Position numbers and translations under genes: made by a program
In this document: one piece after another, positions 27,829 through 36,798 of the stretch
Layout: every line of letters starts with the position of its first letter
Numbering within the stretch: position 1 is the stretch's first letter
The notes under the pieces: model-generated
What the model was told of the DNA's origin: nothing
Seen by the model: the letters and a program-made list of their open reading frames with translations, nothing else
Databases searched by the model: none
Assembly (NCBI RefSeq): GCF_030518195.1
Contig: NZ_JAULSC010000002.1
Location: 62,001-126,000 of the forward strand
Reading direction: 5' to 3'
Source of the DNA: Nocardioides cremeus
GTDB taxonomy: Bacteria; Actinomycetota; Actinomycetes; Propionibacteriales; Nocardioidaceae
DNA length: 64,000 nucleotides

Positions 27829-30001
27829 CGGACACCCCGCCCGCTTGGTTGGTCACTTCGACTATCGGCAGGTACCTGCGTTCACGGTGGTGTTGGTCGA
27901 CGTCCTGTTCCGCCTGCTCTGCGACCTGGAGGAGTCGAACCCTGAGGGGCTCCGGGGTCAGGGGTGATTCGGCTTCGATGCGGTTGCGCTCCGCCTCTTT
28001 CGCGAGAACGTCCATCTGGATGTCGGTGCGGGCATGGCAGGTGCAGTTTCTGACGCAGGACCCACGGTCGGGTGCGTCGTCGGTGCCTGCGCACTTGGCT
28101 CGGGCAGGCACGTAGACGCACAGGCTGTGCTGACTTGGGTTGTCGTACACCTGCGCGTCGGCGTCGCTCAGAATCTCCGCAAGGGCCGCTGGCGCCACGT
28201 AAACGGCTCTCAGAGGCTGGGCCAACTGGGCTGCGGCGATGAGTCGGTCCGCTGAGGGACCAGACACTCCTGCGCCGTTCAGGATTGCTTCGCTCACCGA
28301 CACCAGGGTTGCTCGGTGGACGGCGGCAGCGTCGGCGTCCATCATCTTCGTCACGCCAGCGTTGCGCATCGACGCGTAGCCGTCTCGGCCCAGCGTGGTG
28401 CTCGCTTGCTTGTACTGGTTGCCCAGTGCGAACTCACCGTCCGGCTGGTTCAGGATGTTCCAGGACGCGGTGCGTCGGAACTGCCGGGTCGTGACGTCAG
28501 GTTCCTGGTCGCCGCCGATGCGGAATGCGCCGGGGAGTCGGTCCTGGAGCGGCAGGTTGTTGACGTGCTTGATGAAGTCGTCGATGCGGGCGTTGATTCG
28601 CACGGTGCTGATGGGCTTGCCGTCAGGCCCAGGGAAGAGCCAGCGACTGTCTTCAGCGAGCCTGGATGCGAGATGCGCCGCGTCTGCTCCGGGCTTGATG
28701 GTGGCCCACTTTTCACTCGTGCCACCGGACTCCTGGCCCTTACGAAGGGTTCCTCGCACGAGGTAGCCGGTGATGCCGCCTGGTTCTGGTGCCGGGACCT
28801 CGATGATGCAGCCCTCGCGTTCAAGAGTGCGCAACTCTTGTGGCCTGCATCCACTGAGGTAGGCCAGAACGATGAAGCACGCCGTCTGGAGATGTCGAAG
28901 CGCCCGAGCGCCGTTGACTCCGCGCGTCTGGTTGCCCTTGGACACGTCGTAGAACTCGATGTCGTCGGCCCAGGGGAGGCCGTCGTGCAGCGTCGCGGTG
29001 ACGGTCACACCGAGGTCGCATCGCAGGTCGCGGTCGCGGATGATGAGTGGTCGTCGCTTGCGGTGCGTATCCCACCAGACCCTGAGTGATGTGTAGTCGA
29101 TGCCGGACAGGTACGACAGGTAGTGCAGGGCTGGGGTGGGCCTCGGTAACTGCGGATCGAGCGGGATGCGATGTCCGGTCTGTTGGAGGTAGTCACGCAT
29201 CCAGGCCCCGACCTCTTCCTCGGAGACCGGTCGAGCAGAGGCTAGACGATTCCGCACCAGGTCCCGTGCGGGCAGGAGGTCGCGTGAGAAGTCACGCACG
29301 TAAGCCAAGGACCAGGTGAGCAGCGGGTCCAGAACTTCGGGGTCGATGACAGCGAAAGCGGACCCGTCCGGGTCGACTTGCACCCGCCCAGTGCCGGGGG
29401 TGTCCCACTTCCAGGACGGCACGGGGAGTTGGTCTTGTGAGGGCAGCCACTTCGCCATCTGGCTCAGTCGCCACAGTGGGTAGAGGCTTGCTCTTACCGA
29501 CTGGTCTTCGATGTCCCTCTGGGCTAGAGCGTTGGCGTACTGGTCCATCAGGGCGGGCGTGCAGTCGGCTAGGACCTCAGCCTCGGCGATGGCTTCAGCC
29601 CACTCCATGAACCGGCGCAGGGCGCGAAGGGTTTGGTAGACGGAGGGGGCCGGTACGTAGGGAGACCCTGGCTTGCTGTCAGGAGCCATGGCGACAGTGG
29701 CCGGAACGCGGCGGTTGATGAGGAGGTAAGCGATTCGCTTGAGCGTTTCGATGCGCTCTGGGTGGTAGACGACTCCAGTGGCGCGGGTGGTTGTGAACAC
29801 GAGCGCGACGGGGGACACGCCTGGGTCTTGGTTGAGTGCGGAGAGGTCCCACCGGTCATCCCCTGCAACAGGGACGGCAGCGGCGGTGTTCAGGATGCGA
29901 TGGGACTCGATTGCGGGGGTGTCGGGACTGAGGCTGACGACTTCTCCGGCATCGACCTCTTCCGCGAGAGCCTCCACCCACTCCGCGTCACTGGTCGACA
30001 T
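27818..30001 (-). CDS. Tyrosine recombinase of the trio, third gene (TnpB-like)
   Basis: 727 residues. An N-terminal SAM-like DNA-binding part is followed by a catalytic domain (~390-600) with Arg I in SGCRPQEL. The HxxR position reads RQFRRT and the later His is replaced in LGNQYKQASTTLGRDGYA, so the active site is not canonical. A Cys/His cluster near the C-terminus (CVYVPARAKC, GSCVRNCTCH) probably binds zinc. The ATG at 30001 has GAAGGAG before it and is preferred over an upstream in-frame start at 30106. Confidence 0.8.
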   Translation of the reverse strand: MSTSDAEWVEALAEEVDAGEVVSLSPDTPAIESHRILNTAAAVPVAGDDRWDLSALNQDPGVSPVALVFTTTRATGVVYHPERIETLKRIAYLLINRRVPATVAMAPDSKPGSPYVPAPSVYQTLRALRRFMEWAEAIAEAEVLADCTPALMDQYANALAQRDIEDQSVRASLYPLWRLSQMAKWLPSQDQLPVPSWKWDTPGTGRVQVDPDGSAFAVIDPEVLDPLLTWSLAYVRDFSRDLLPARDLVRNRLASARPVSEEEVGAWMRDYLQQTGHRIPLDPQLPRPTPALHYLSYLSGIDYTSLRVWWDTHRKRRPLIIRDRDLRCDLGVTVTATLHDGLPWADDIEFYDVSKGNQTRGVNGARALRHLQTACFIVLAYLSGCRPQELRTLEREGCIIEVPAPEPGGITGYLVRGTLRKGQESGGTSEKWATIKPGADAAHLASRLAEDSRWLFPGPDGKPISTVRINARIDDFIKHVNNLPLQDRLPGAFRIGGDQEPDVTTRQFRRTASWNILNQPDGEFALGNQYKQASTTLGRDGYASMRNAGVTKMMDADAAAVHRATLVSVSEAILNGAGVSGPSADRLIAAAQLAQPLRAVYVAPAALAEILSDADAQVYDNPSQHSLCVYVPARAKCAGTDDAPDRGSCVRNCTCHARTDIQMDVLAKEAERNRIEAESPLTPEPLRVRLLQVAEQAEQDVDQHHRERRYLPIVEVTNQAGGVSDGD

Positions 30002-31808
30002 CAAGGGCTCCTTCGAGGACGCGCGATACGTTGAGACGGTCGGCCCTGGTGGCTCGCTGCGCGGCTTCTCGGATGCCGTCTTGGTCGAGCCGGACCTCGT
30101 TGACAAGGAAGGCGTGCAGGCGCAGGTAATCGTCGCGCCATTGTTCCCAAGCCGTGCTGGTCATGGTGCTTCGCAAGTCTTCGAGAGCCCCATGAAGTAG
30201 AGCCAGTCGGGGTACGTGACGGGCGGTGGCGATGGCGTTGGTGCAAGCAAGACACATCAGGAAGTTGTCGCGGCAGATGGTGCCGGTGACTGGGTGGTGG
30301 GTGATGTCGGCGCACGCAACAGTCGCCGTGTCCTTGAGTCCTGAGTTGACCTCGGCGCTGACCTCGGCTTCGGCGCTGATTCGCAGCGCCATTCGCTGGT
30401 GCGCGGTGGCGACCGACTGCGTGAAACCGTCTCGCGCTGTCGCGTCTGCTTGCGCTCGCGCTTCGGGGTTCTTGGCGAGGTACGCGCGAGTGTGGGTGTT
30501 GCGGGTGTTGTGGGTGGGCGCACGATCGATGACGACTTGGTACGTCCGGTGAAGCATCTGGAAGTCGAGGTGCAACCCGGTCGGTATCCAGCCGCCATCT
30601 CGGTACTGGTCCGGCACTCCGGACATGAGCCCCTGCATGAGGCTGCGCTGGGAATGTCCACTCGTCTTGGTGATGGCAGGTCCGGGGCTGCCGTATATCA
30701 GCAGAGTCGTAGTGGCTAGCCCTCTTGCGGAGGCGTGATGCCGCGCCGGGTCGGTGGCTTCGTGTAGCAGCCTGAACACTCGTCCCGTGCGCAGCGTGGC
30801 AGATCCCACCTCGTGAGCAGCCTCTTCCGGATCTTCGATGTCGTCGTTCGAGTCCTCGTGGATGCTCGTGAAGTATCGATTGCTTGTTCGCCGGGCCTTG
30901 TCATTGAGCACAGCGAAGAACTCGCTGTCGGGGTCGCCTACGCCAACGCTTCGGTCTGCAACGGTGAGTCGGTCGATGGTGCTGGTGTTGTAACCCTCGC
31001 GACAGGTGAGAAGGGTCGCTGCGGCTGATGCCTCTCTTGCCGTGAGAAGGAACCAGTGTTTGAACATGTACCAAGAGTTCGCGTCGGGGTATCGCAAGTC
31101 CGTTACAGAAGGAGAGCCCAGGTCCCTTTTGTAGACGGCATAGGTCGGCCGCTCACTATCTGTGAGCAGTAACCAGAGGAGGCGCTTGCGCCGGTCTTCT
31201 GACCCTGCCGGGAGGTCGCGCCACGCGGGAAGTGTTGAGCCGACGAATGCGTCCGCATAGGCGCGGGTGATGCGCCGGTGGGCTTGACTGACCACTCGTT
31301 GTGCAGCATCAGCGAGCGCCAGGAACTCGTCTCTGGTGTAAGCGGCGCGGTCGCTCTCTCCTCGGCGTCCTCCCGTCCGTGTGCCAACGAACCACGCGGT
31401 CCGAATGGGGAGGTTCGGCGCGACAAGGAGCAGAGACCTGATGTGCACCTTGAAGGTCTGCAGTGTCGCTTCCGACCAACCGGTGGCGAGGTCCTCCACC
31501 ATTGCGGCGTACACGTCGACTTGCAGGTCGGCGAGAGACCCGATGCCCTGCTCGTCACACTTGCCCAGCAGATGCCTGGCAGCGTTGAGCCCCCGGAACA
31601 CGGTGGCGGTCTCGCGCCAGTCGACCTTGGTCTTCTCCTCGAACGCGCGCAGCATGTCAAGCCGCAGGGCTACTGACCCCGGCTCGCCGCTGAGGTCAAT
31701 CACCCGTGGCTCGTCTTCGCCCGGCACCGTCCAGGTTAGTGAGAGACGGCCTGCGTCGAGGCGTGACGGGATGGGCTGTCCCTTGGCACGCTTGGGTGAT
31801 TGCGGCAT
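29988..31808 (-). CDS. Tyrosine recombinase-like protein of the trio, second gene
   Basis: 606 residues. Position and size match the second recombinase of trio-type elements. A possible Arg I lies in LLTAREASAAATLL, but the other catalytic residues are not clear, so a structural or accessory role is possible. A C-terminal cysteine cluster (VACADITHHP, TICRDNFLMCLAC) resembles that of the third protein. Its ATG overlaps the stop of the first recombinase gene by one base (TGATG). Confidence 0.75.
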   Translation of the reverse strand: MPQSPKRAKGQPIPSRLDAGRLSLTWTVPGEDEPRVIDLSGEPGSVALRLDMLRAFEEKTKVDWRETATVFRGLNAARHLLGKCDEQGIGSLADLQVDVYAAMVEDLATGWSEATLQTFKVHIRSLLLVAPNLPIRTAWFVGTRTGGRRGESDRAAYTRDEFLALADAAQRVVSQAHRRITRAYADAFVGSTLPAWRDLPAGSEDRRKRLLWLLLTDSERPTYAVYKRDLGSPSVTDLRYPDANSWYMFKHWFLLTAREASAAATLLTCREGYNTSTIDRLTVADRSVGVGDPDSEFFAVLNDKARRTSNRYFTSIHEDSNDDIEDPEEAAHEVGSATLRTGRVFRLLHEATDPARHHASARGLATTTLLIYGSPGPAITKTSGHSQRSLMQGLMSGVPDQYRDGGWIPTGLHLDFQMLHRTYQVVIDRAPTHNTRNTHTRAYLAKNPEARAQADATARDGFTQSVATAHQRMALRISAEAEVSAEVNSGLKDTATVACADITHHPVTGTICRDNFLMCLACTNAIATARHVPRLALLHGALEDLRSTMTSTAWEQWRDDYLRLHAFLVNEVRLDQDGIREAAQRATRADRLNVSRVLEGALDVDQ

Positions 31809-33373
31809 CAGTCCCCGCTCTCGAACACGGTGCCGGTGTCGAGAACGCGGTCGCTATCGCCAACCAGTCTGGCGATGACCTCCGACAGGTCAGTCGCGGT
31901 TGCTACATCGTTAAAGAGGCTGGCGCTGCGGAGCCGCTTCACGGGCTCCAGATAGATGTCCTTCGTAGTCACCACAGAGGCGTGTCCCAGCATGTCCCTG
32001 ACGATGTCGTAGGCGGTCTCGTAGTTCCGTTCGTCGTATGCGCCGTGGGGGTCACGTCCGTCGCGTTCGTCGATGCGCCGGTGCAGGGCTGCGAGCACGT
32101 ACAGGGCGAACGAGAAGCGCAGGCTGTGAGAACTAATCCATGGCACGGTCCGAACGTCTGCACCGAGGCCCTCCCACTGCGTGAGGACGCGGTTGTTGGC
32201 ACGTCGGAAGACCTTCTTCCAAGCGTCCTCCGTCATGGCCGAACCGTCGTCCTTCAGCCACAGCGACTGTGGTTCCAACTCGCCGCCCTCAGTTCGTACG
32301 AACACCCGAGAGCGCTCGATGATGGTCAAGTCGTCGAGCAGCCCGCAGCGCCCGTCCTCTGCCTCGTATGCCAGGTCTCGTCCGTCCTGGACCCAGCGAA
32401 CGACGAGCAGCCGCTCACTGGTGGCGCGTGTCTCGTAGCGGCCAGCAGCCTGGGCTCGCCGTACCGCCCTGGCTCGCTCGCCCTGGCAGTAACGCGCAAC
32501 CCGATCCAACGCCAACGGGAGCGGCGTGTAGATGCGGCTCTTCCGGTACTTCGCGGTCTCAGTGGCCAAGCGCAGGTCAATCGAGTGCTCAGGCATCTCG
32601 GGTAGCAGTAGCGCCCGCTGCTCGCCACTGCGCAGCGCCGAGGTAATCATGAGGTCGGTCAGTGCGCTGTCCCGGTCTGTGTTGTGTCCACGCCATGAGG
32701 TGAGTGGCGGTCCGGTAACGACAGCACGGTCTCGCCGAACTGCTTCGTGCCCAAGCAGCCCGACGTTGCGCCATACCTGATAAGAGGCTGGGGTGACCCA
32801 GCGAAAGCGCTCAGGACGCGACGCGTGACCTGTCGGCCTACTGCGTCCCCTGGGCGACTTAGCGGGTCGCGCTTCTGGGACGGGCGACTGGTCCACGTGT
32901 CCTTGCTTCACGGCCCAGTCGTAGAGCAACTTGAGAGCGAAGTGGGCACGATCGAATGACGACTCGCGGATGTGCACCTTCCGCTCACCAGGCAGGGGCG
33001 AGCGATGCAGGTTCCTATCAGTCCGCCAGCGCCGGTAGTCGTCGTAGTGGCTTTCTGTCGCATCGGTCCATGTCAGGTCTTCGCTCCAGAGGAACGAGCA
33101 CCAGTCGGCGATGTTGCGGGCGTACGCGTCCTTGGTCAGGTCACGTCTCGAAGCGAGGGGACCCTGAGTGCAGAAAGCGACTAGTCGTGGGTCGAGTTCG
33201 AGTTCAGGCGAAACGATGATTGGCGTGCCCGAGGTGACCCCGTGGGCTTGCTCCTCGTCGGCTAGATCGGCCAGTGCCACGAGGTCGGGATGCAGGTGTA
33301 CCGGTACCTGCTTGTCCTGGTCGACGAAGAGCACTAGCCAGTGTGTTCCTGGCTCGTTCTCGGCTGGCGTCAC
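31808..33373 (-). CDS. Tyrosine recombinase of the trio, first gene (TnpA-like)
   Basis: 521 residues with a full catalytic set: R248 (TSALRSGEQ), Lys 275 or 278, H416 and R419 (SSHSLRFS), H464 (MLGHASVVTTKDIY) and nucleophile Y474. It should cut and rejoin DNA at the element ends. The gene starts about 45 bases inside the right end. Codons ~10-26 are repeated in inverted form near the left end. Confidence 0.9.
   Translation of the reverse strand: MTPAENEPGTHWLVLFVDQDKQVPVHLHPDLVALADLADEEQAHGVTSGTPIIVSPELELDPRLVAFCTQGPLASRRDLTKDAYARNIADWCSFLWSEDLTWTDATESHYDDYRRWRTDRNLHRSPLPGERKVHIRESSFDRAHFALKLLYDWAVKQGHVDQSPVPEARPAKSPRGRSRPTGHASRPERFRWVTPASYQVWRNVGLLGHEAVRRDRAVVTGPPLTSWRGHNTDRDSALTDLMITSALRSGEQRALLLPEMPEHSIDLRLATETAKYRKSRIYTPLPLALDRVARYCQGERARAVRRAQAAGRYETRATSERLLVVRWVQDGRDLAYEAEDGRCGLLDDLTIIERSRVFVRTEGGELEPQSLWLKDDGSAMTEDAWKKVFRRANNRVLTQWEGLGADVRTVPWISSHSLRFSFALYVLAALHRRIDERDGRDPHGAYDERNYETAYDIVRDMLGHASVVTTKDIYLEPVKRLRSASLFNDVATATDLSEVIARLVGDSDRVLDTGTVFESGD
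33295..33346 (-). repeat. Right 52-bp inverted copy (within first recombinase gene)
   Basis: Reverse complement of 23442..23493 with four mismatches. It lies inside the 5' end of the first recombinase gene, about 70 bases from the right end, against about 30 bases from the left end for the partner copy. Confidence 0.85.
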
Positions 33374-33420
33374 TTGAACAGTGTATGGCTTGAACAGTCG
33401 TAATGTCCCCAGAACAGTGC

Positions 33421-35007
33421 ACCCAGCAGCACCTGACCATCCCGGGCCGCTACGACGTCGCCGGCGCCTCGCTCGTCGGCTCGCCCGCGGTCAACATCGG
33501 CTTCAACAAGGACGTCGCGTGGAGCCACACCGTCTCCACGGCCTACCGCTTCACGCCCTACGAGTACCTCACGCTCGGCCCGACGACGTACCTCACCGAC
33601 GCCGGCCCGCAGCCGATCGAGCGCCGCGAGGTGGAGGTCGAGGTGCTCGGCGAGGACGGCCGGGTCAGCACCGTGACCGAGGACCTCTACCGCACCGCCG
33701 AGGGGTACGTCGTCGACTCGCCCGACACCCTGATGCCGTGGGGCGCCGCCTCGGTCTGGGCGATCCGCGACGCCAACGCCGAGCACCTGCGCACCATCGA
33801 CACCTTCTTCGACATGGGCAAGGCCACCGGAGTGCGTGACCTGCTGCGCCGCCAGGACGCGGGGGCCGGGATGCCGTGGGTCAACACCACGGCCGCCGAC
33901 CGCGACGGCCGGGTGCTCTACGCCGACCACTCGGTGGTGCCCAACGTGCCCGACGCGCTCGCCCAGCAGTGCATGACCCCGGTGGGCCGGGTGCTCGAGC
34001 AGGTGGCGGGCCTGCCGGGCCTCGACGGCACCCGCGCCTCCTCGTCGTGCGCGTGGGGCGCCGACGACGACGCCCAGCGCCCCGGCATCTTCGGCCCCGA
34101 GAACCTGCCGTCGGTGGTGCGCCGCGACTGGGTGATGAACGCCAACGACTCCTACTGGGTGCCCAACGACGAGGTGCGCCTCGAGGGGTACGCCGCGATC
34201 ATCGGCTGCGAGCGCTGCGAGCGGACGATGCGCACCCGGGTCGTCTCCGCCTACGTCGCCGATCGCCTGGCGGCCGGGCGCAAGGAGACCCCGCGCAGCT
34301 TCCGCGGCCACCAGCACGAGAACCGGGTGATGGCCGCCGAGGTGATGCGCGCCGACGGCGCCCTCGACGAGGTCTGCGCGCAGACGGGGGAGACCGAGGC
34401 CTGCGCCGCGCTGTCGGCCTGGGACGGGCGCTCCGACAAGGGCTCGCGCGGCGTGCACCTCTTCGAGGAGTTCGTGACGCGGCTGCCCTCGGTGCCCCTC
34501 GACCTGGTCGAGACCGTGTGGCGCACCCCCTTCGACCCGGAGGACCCGCTGCACACCCCGCGCGACCTCAACACCGACAACCCGCAGGTGGTCGAGGCGA
34601 TGCAGGCGGCGATCGATGCCGTGCGCGACGCCGGCCTCGCCTTCGATGCCCGCTGGGGGAGCCTGCAGGTCGCCGGCGACCGGGGGGCGCGGCCCTACGG
34701 CCTGGGTGGCGGCACCGGCGACGCGGTGGGCAACGCCAACGCCCTGGCTTCGCGCGACGTCGTCGACCACGCCGACCGCTACCGGCCGATCACCTACGGC
34801 TCGTCGCACATCCAGGCGATCAGCTACCGCGGCCGCCGTGGCCTCGACGCCCGCACGATCCTGACCTACGGGCAGTCGGAGGACCCGCGCTCGCCGTTCT
34901 CGCGCGACCAGACCCGCCTGTTCTCCCAGGAGAAGTGGGTGCGCTTCGCGTGGACCGACGCCCGGATCCGCAAGGACCGGATCCGTCGGCAGGTGGTCAC
35001 CCGCTGA
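33421..35007 (+). pseudogene. Penicillin acylase family gene, 3' part
   Basis: The continuation of the beta chain of the acylase begun at 22560, starting at TQQHLTIPG and followed by the family's GASLVGSPAVNIGFNKDVAWSHT. About 528 codons remain to the normal stop. The open frame starts at an ATG at 33403 inside the element, but the product would lack the signal peptide and the nucleophile serine. High host-like GC resumes here. Confidence 0.92.
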
Positions 35008-35044
35008 CGGACCCGGTCCGTGTGGTTGCTGTGGAGGCCTCGCC

Positions 35045-36196
35045 TCAGCGGCGGACCTTCACCTTGAGCACGTCGGTGACGGCGCCGGTCACCGACTCGG
35101 AGCCGGGGACCACCAGGCGGTAGCGCGAGGTGCCCTTCTTGCGCTCCTTGGGGAACGAGACCAGCACGCGCCCGGTGTCGGCCGGCAGGGTCCGCTTGGT
35201 GGTCCAGTCGCCCTTGGCGAGGCGCTGCAGCTCGACGGACTCCAGGCCGGGCTGGTCGATGGTGACCAGGTCGGTGCCCACCCGCTGGCCGCGGCGCAGC
35301 TTGACCTTGTCGGCGTCGAAGTCGTCGATGGCGGTCACGGCGCGGGGCACGTCGAGGGTGCTGTCGTCACCGTCGGTCTCGAGGAGGCAGCGCAGCCCGT
35401 CCTCCCAGTGGTAGTTGGTGCCGGCGACCTGGATCCACTCGACCGTGTAGTCGGTGGTCCCGGCCGGCCAGTTCCGGTGCTGGGAGTAGGGGAAGGCCCG
35501 CGTGCCCGACCAGGTGCCCTCGTTGTTGTGGTAGTTCAGGGTGATCTGACCGGTGGCCGTGCGCAGCCGGATGTTGATGTCGTTGGCCTGGCCCTGCGGC
35601 AGGTCGCTCGGGTAGGCGACCACGAGACCCGCACACGTGGGGTCGGCGTACTTCCAGTTCCAGTCGAAGTGGCCGCCCGGGTTGGTCGGGGGGTTCGGCG
35701 GGAACTCCGGCTCCGGCTCCGGGTTCGGCACCGGGTCGGGCTCGGGCTCCGGGTTCGGCTCCGGGTTCGGCTCGGGCGCGGGCTCCGGCTCCGGGGCGGG
35801 AGAGGTGGCAGCCGGCACCCACGAGTAGGAGTAGTGCGAGATCGCTTTGCCCTTGTTGCTCACCGTCGAGGTGTAGCTGACGGCGATGGAGGCCAGCGGG
35901 GTGTCGAGCTCGACGTACTGCGGACCGTCGCCCTGGTTGATGCTGCCGGCCTTGACGCAGTAGCGGTTGATCAGGAAGCCGGCAGGCGCGGTGAGCGTGA
36001 CCGTCATCGGGTCGCCGGTGGTGTCGCGCTTCTCGGAGTCGAGATCGTCACAGACCTGGTCGCGGTCAGGGGGGCTTGCGACCGCCGCCGGAGAGGCGCT
36101 CAGCGCCACGACGGTGCCGAGTGCCAACAGGGCGCTCAGGCCACCGGCCAGCGCGGCGCGGCGCGGTGAGCGGGTGGGCGGGGTGGTCTGGTGCAC
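35045..36196 (-). CDS. Secreted protein with Pro/Glu-rich linker, unknown
   Basis: 383 residues. A signal peptide with a basic N-terminus (TRSPRRAALAGG) precedes a first beta domain with two Cys (~40-125). A linker of PEPEP/PEPNP repeats (~133-165) follows, then a second domain with a Trp/Tyr-rich WNWKYADPTC start, and a C-terminal Ig-like module. It is probably a cell-surface protein. The GTG at 36196 has GAGGAGA upstream, which lies inside a hairpin (36197..36231). Confidence 0.78.
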   Translation of the reverse strand: MHQTTPPTRSPRRAALAGGLSALLALGTVVALSASPAAVASPPDRDQVCDDLDSEKRDTTGDPMTVTLTAPAGFLINRYCVKAGSINQGDGPQYVELDTPLASIAVSYTSTVSNKGKAISHYSYSWVPAATSPAPEPEPAPEPNPEPNPEPEPDPVPNPEPEPEFPPNPPTNPGGHFDWNWKYADPTCAGLVVAYPSDLPQGQANDINIRLRTATGQITLNYHNNEGTWSGTRAFPYSQHRNWPAGTTDYTVEWIQVAGTNYHWEDGLRCLLETDGDDSTLDVPRAVTAIDDFDADKVKLRRGQRVGTDLVTIDQPGLESVELQRLAKGDWTTKRTLPADTGRVLVSFPKERKKGTSRYRLVVPGSESVTGAVTDVLKVKVRR

Positions 36197-36231
36197 GGTG
36201 GTCTCCTCGATCAGCAGGTGATGAGACCACC
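36197..36231 (-). promoter_or_regulatory. Hairpin covering the ribosome binding site of the secreted protein gene
   Basis: GGTGGTCTC and GAGACCACC (9 bp, perfect) flank a 17-nt loop and end directly at the GTG start codon. On the minus strand the 3' arm and adjacent loop contain the GAGGAGA ribosome site, so the structure would block translation when folded. Confidence 0.5.
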
Positions 36232-36323
36232 CTGTCGTGCTGGGCTGGCCGTCGGGCCCGGCTTGTGCAGACCTTGTGCCCGCTGGTGCCAACCTTGCGG
36301 ATTCCTTGCGGAACGGGTCGGGC

Positions 36324-36743
36324 TCAGCGCAGTGCGCCGTAGGCCCGCGTGGGGTGCAGCCGCAGCACCACGCGCCGTTCGGCGACCATGGCAGCCCGGT
36401 ACTCGTCCCAGTCGTCGTGCTCGCCCGAGATCGCCCGGAAGAGCTCGACGAGCTCGTCGGTGGCCGCGTCGTCGGGGGCGCCGGCCACCTCCGAGAGGGT
36501 CACGTCGGCCTCCACGACCGCGTAGGACCAGAAGCTGTCGCCGTTGACGTGCAGCGCCGCCCACGGCGTACGCCGGAGGTTGGCGTGCTTGGCACGGTCG
36601 GCGGTGGTGGAGACCCGGATGACGCCCTGCTCGTCGACGGCGTGCACGACGTTGGACAGCTGCGGCCGGCCGTCGCGGCGCAGCGTGGTGAGCACCGACT
36701 GGTGGGTCCCGCGCACGGCGGTCATCGCCTTCTCGATCTCCAT
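36324..36743 (-). CDS. PPOX-class F420-dependent oxidoreductase
   Basis: 139 residues with the split-barrel flavin/F420-binding fold (VLTTLRRDGRPQLSNVVHAVDEQGVIRVSTTADRAKHANLRR). Members reduce substrates with F420H2 in actinobacteria; the substrate here is unknown. The ATG at 36743 is chosen because the family N-terminus starts there. Confidence 0.85.
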   Translation of the reverse strand: MEIEKAMTAVRGTHQSVLTTLRRDGRPQLSNVVHAVDEQGVIRVSTTADRAKHANLRRTPWAALHVNGDSFWSYAVVEADVTLSEVAGAPDDAATDELVELFRAISGEHDDWDEYRAAMVAERRVVLRLHPTRAYGALR

Positions 36744-36798
36744 GCCGCCAGCCTCGTCGTCGGCGCCCGGCTGCGCCACCCCCGATGAGGAGGGCCGG

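Larger units (their letters stand above)
23412..33420. mobile_element. ~10 kb Tn554-like element with a recombinase trio
   Basis: Foreign DNA interrupts the penicillin acylase frame; joining codons before 23412 and from 33421 restores the family sequence (RYHF/TQQHLTIPG). Inside are three adjacent tyrosine recombinase genes, a small DUF6262/TnpC-like gene, a zinc-finger gene and cargo genes, all with lower GC than the host. Both ends read GGGAC...CTGTTC inward, and a 52-base inverted copy lies near each end. No target duplication is seen, as in Tn554. The exact end bases are uncertain by a few nucleotides. Confidence 0.88.

Noticed and set aside
33403..33420. ATG just inside the right end of the element as start of a shortened acylase
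   Set aside because: The product would lack the signal peptide and the catalytic serine; it is the remainder of a broken gene.
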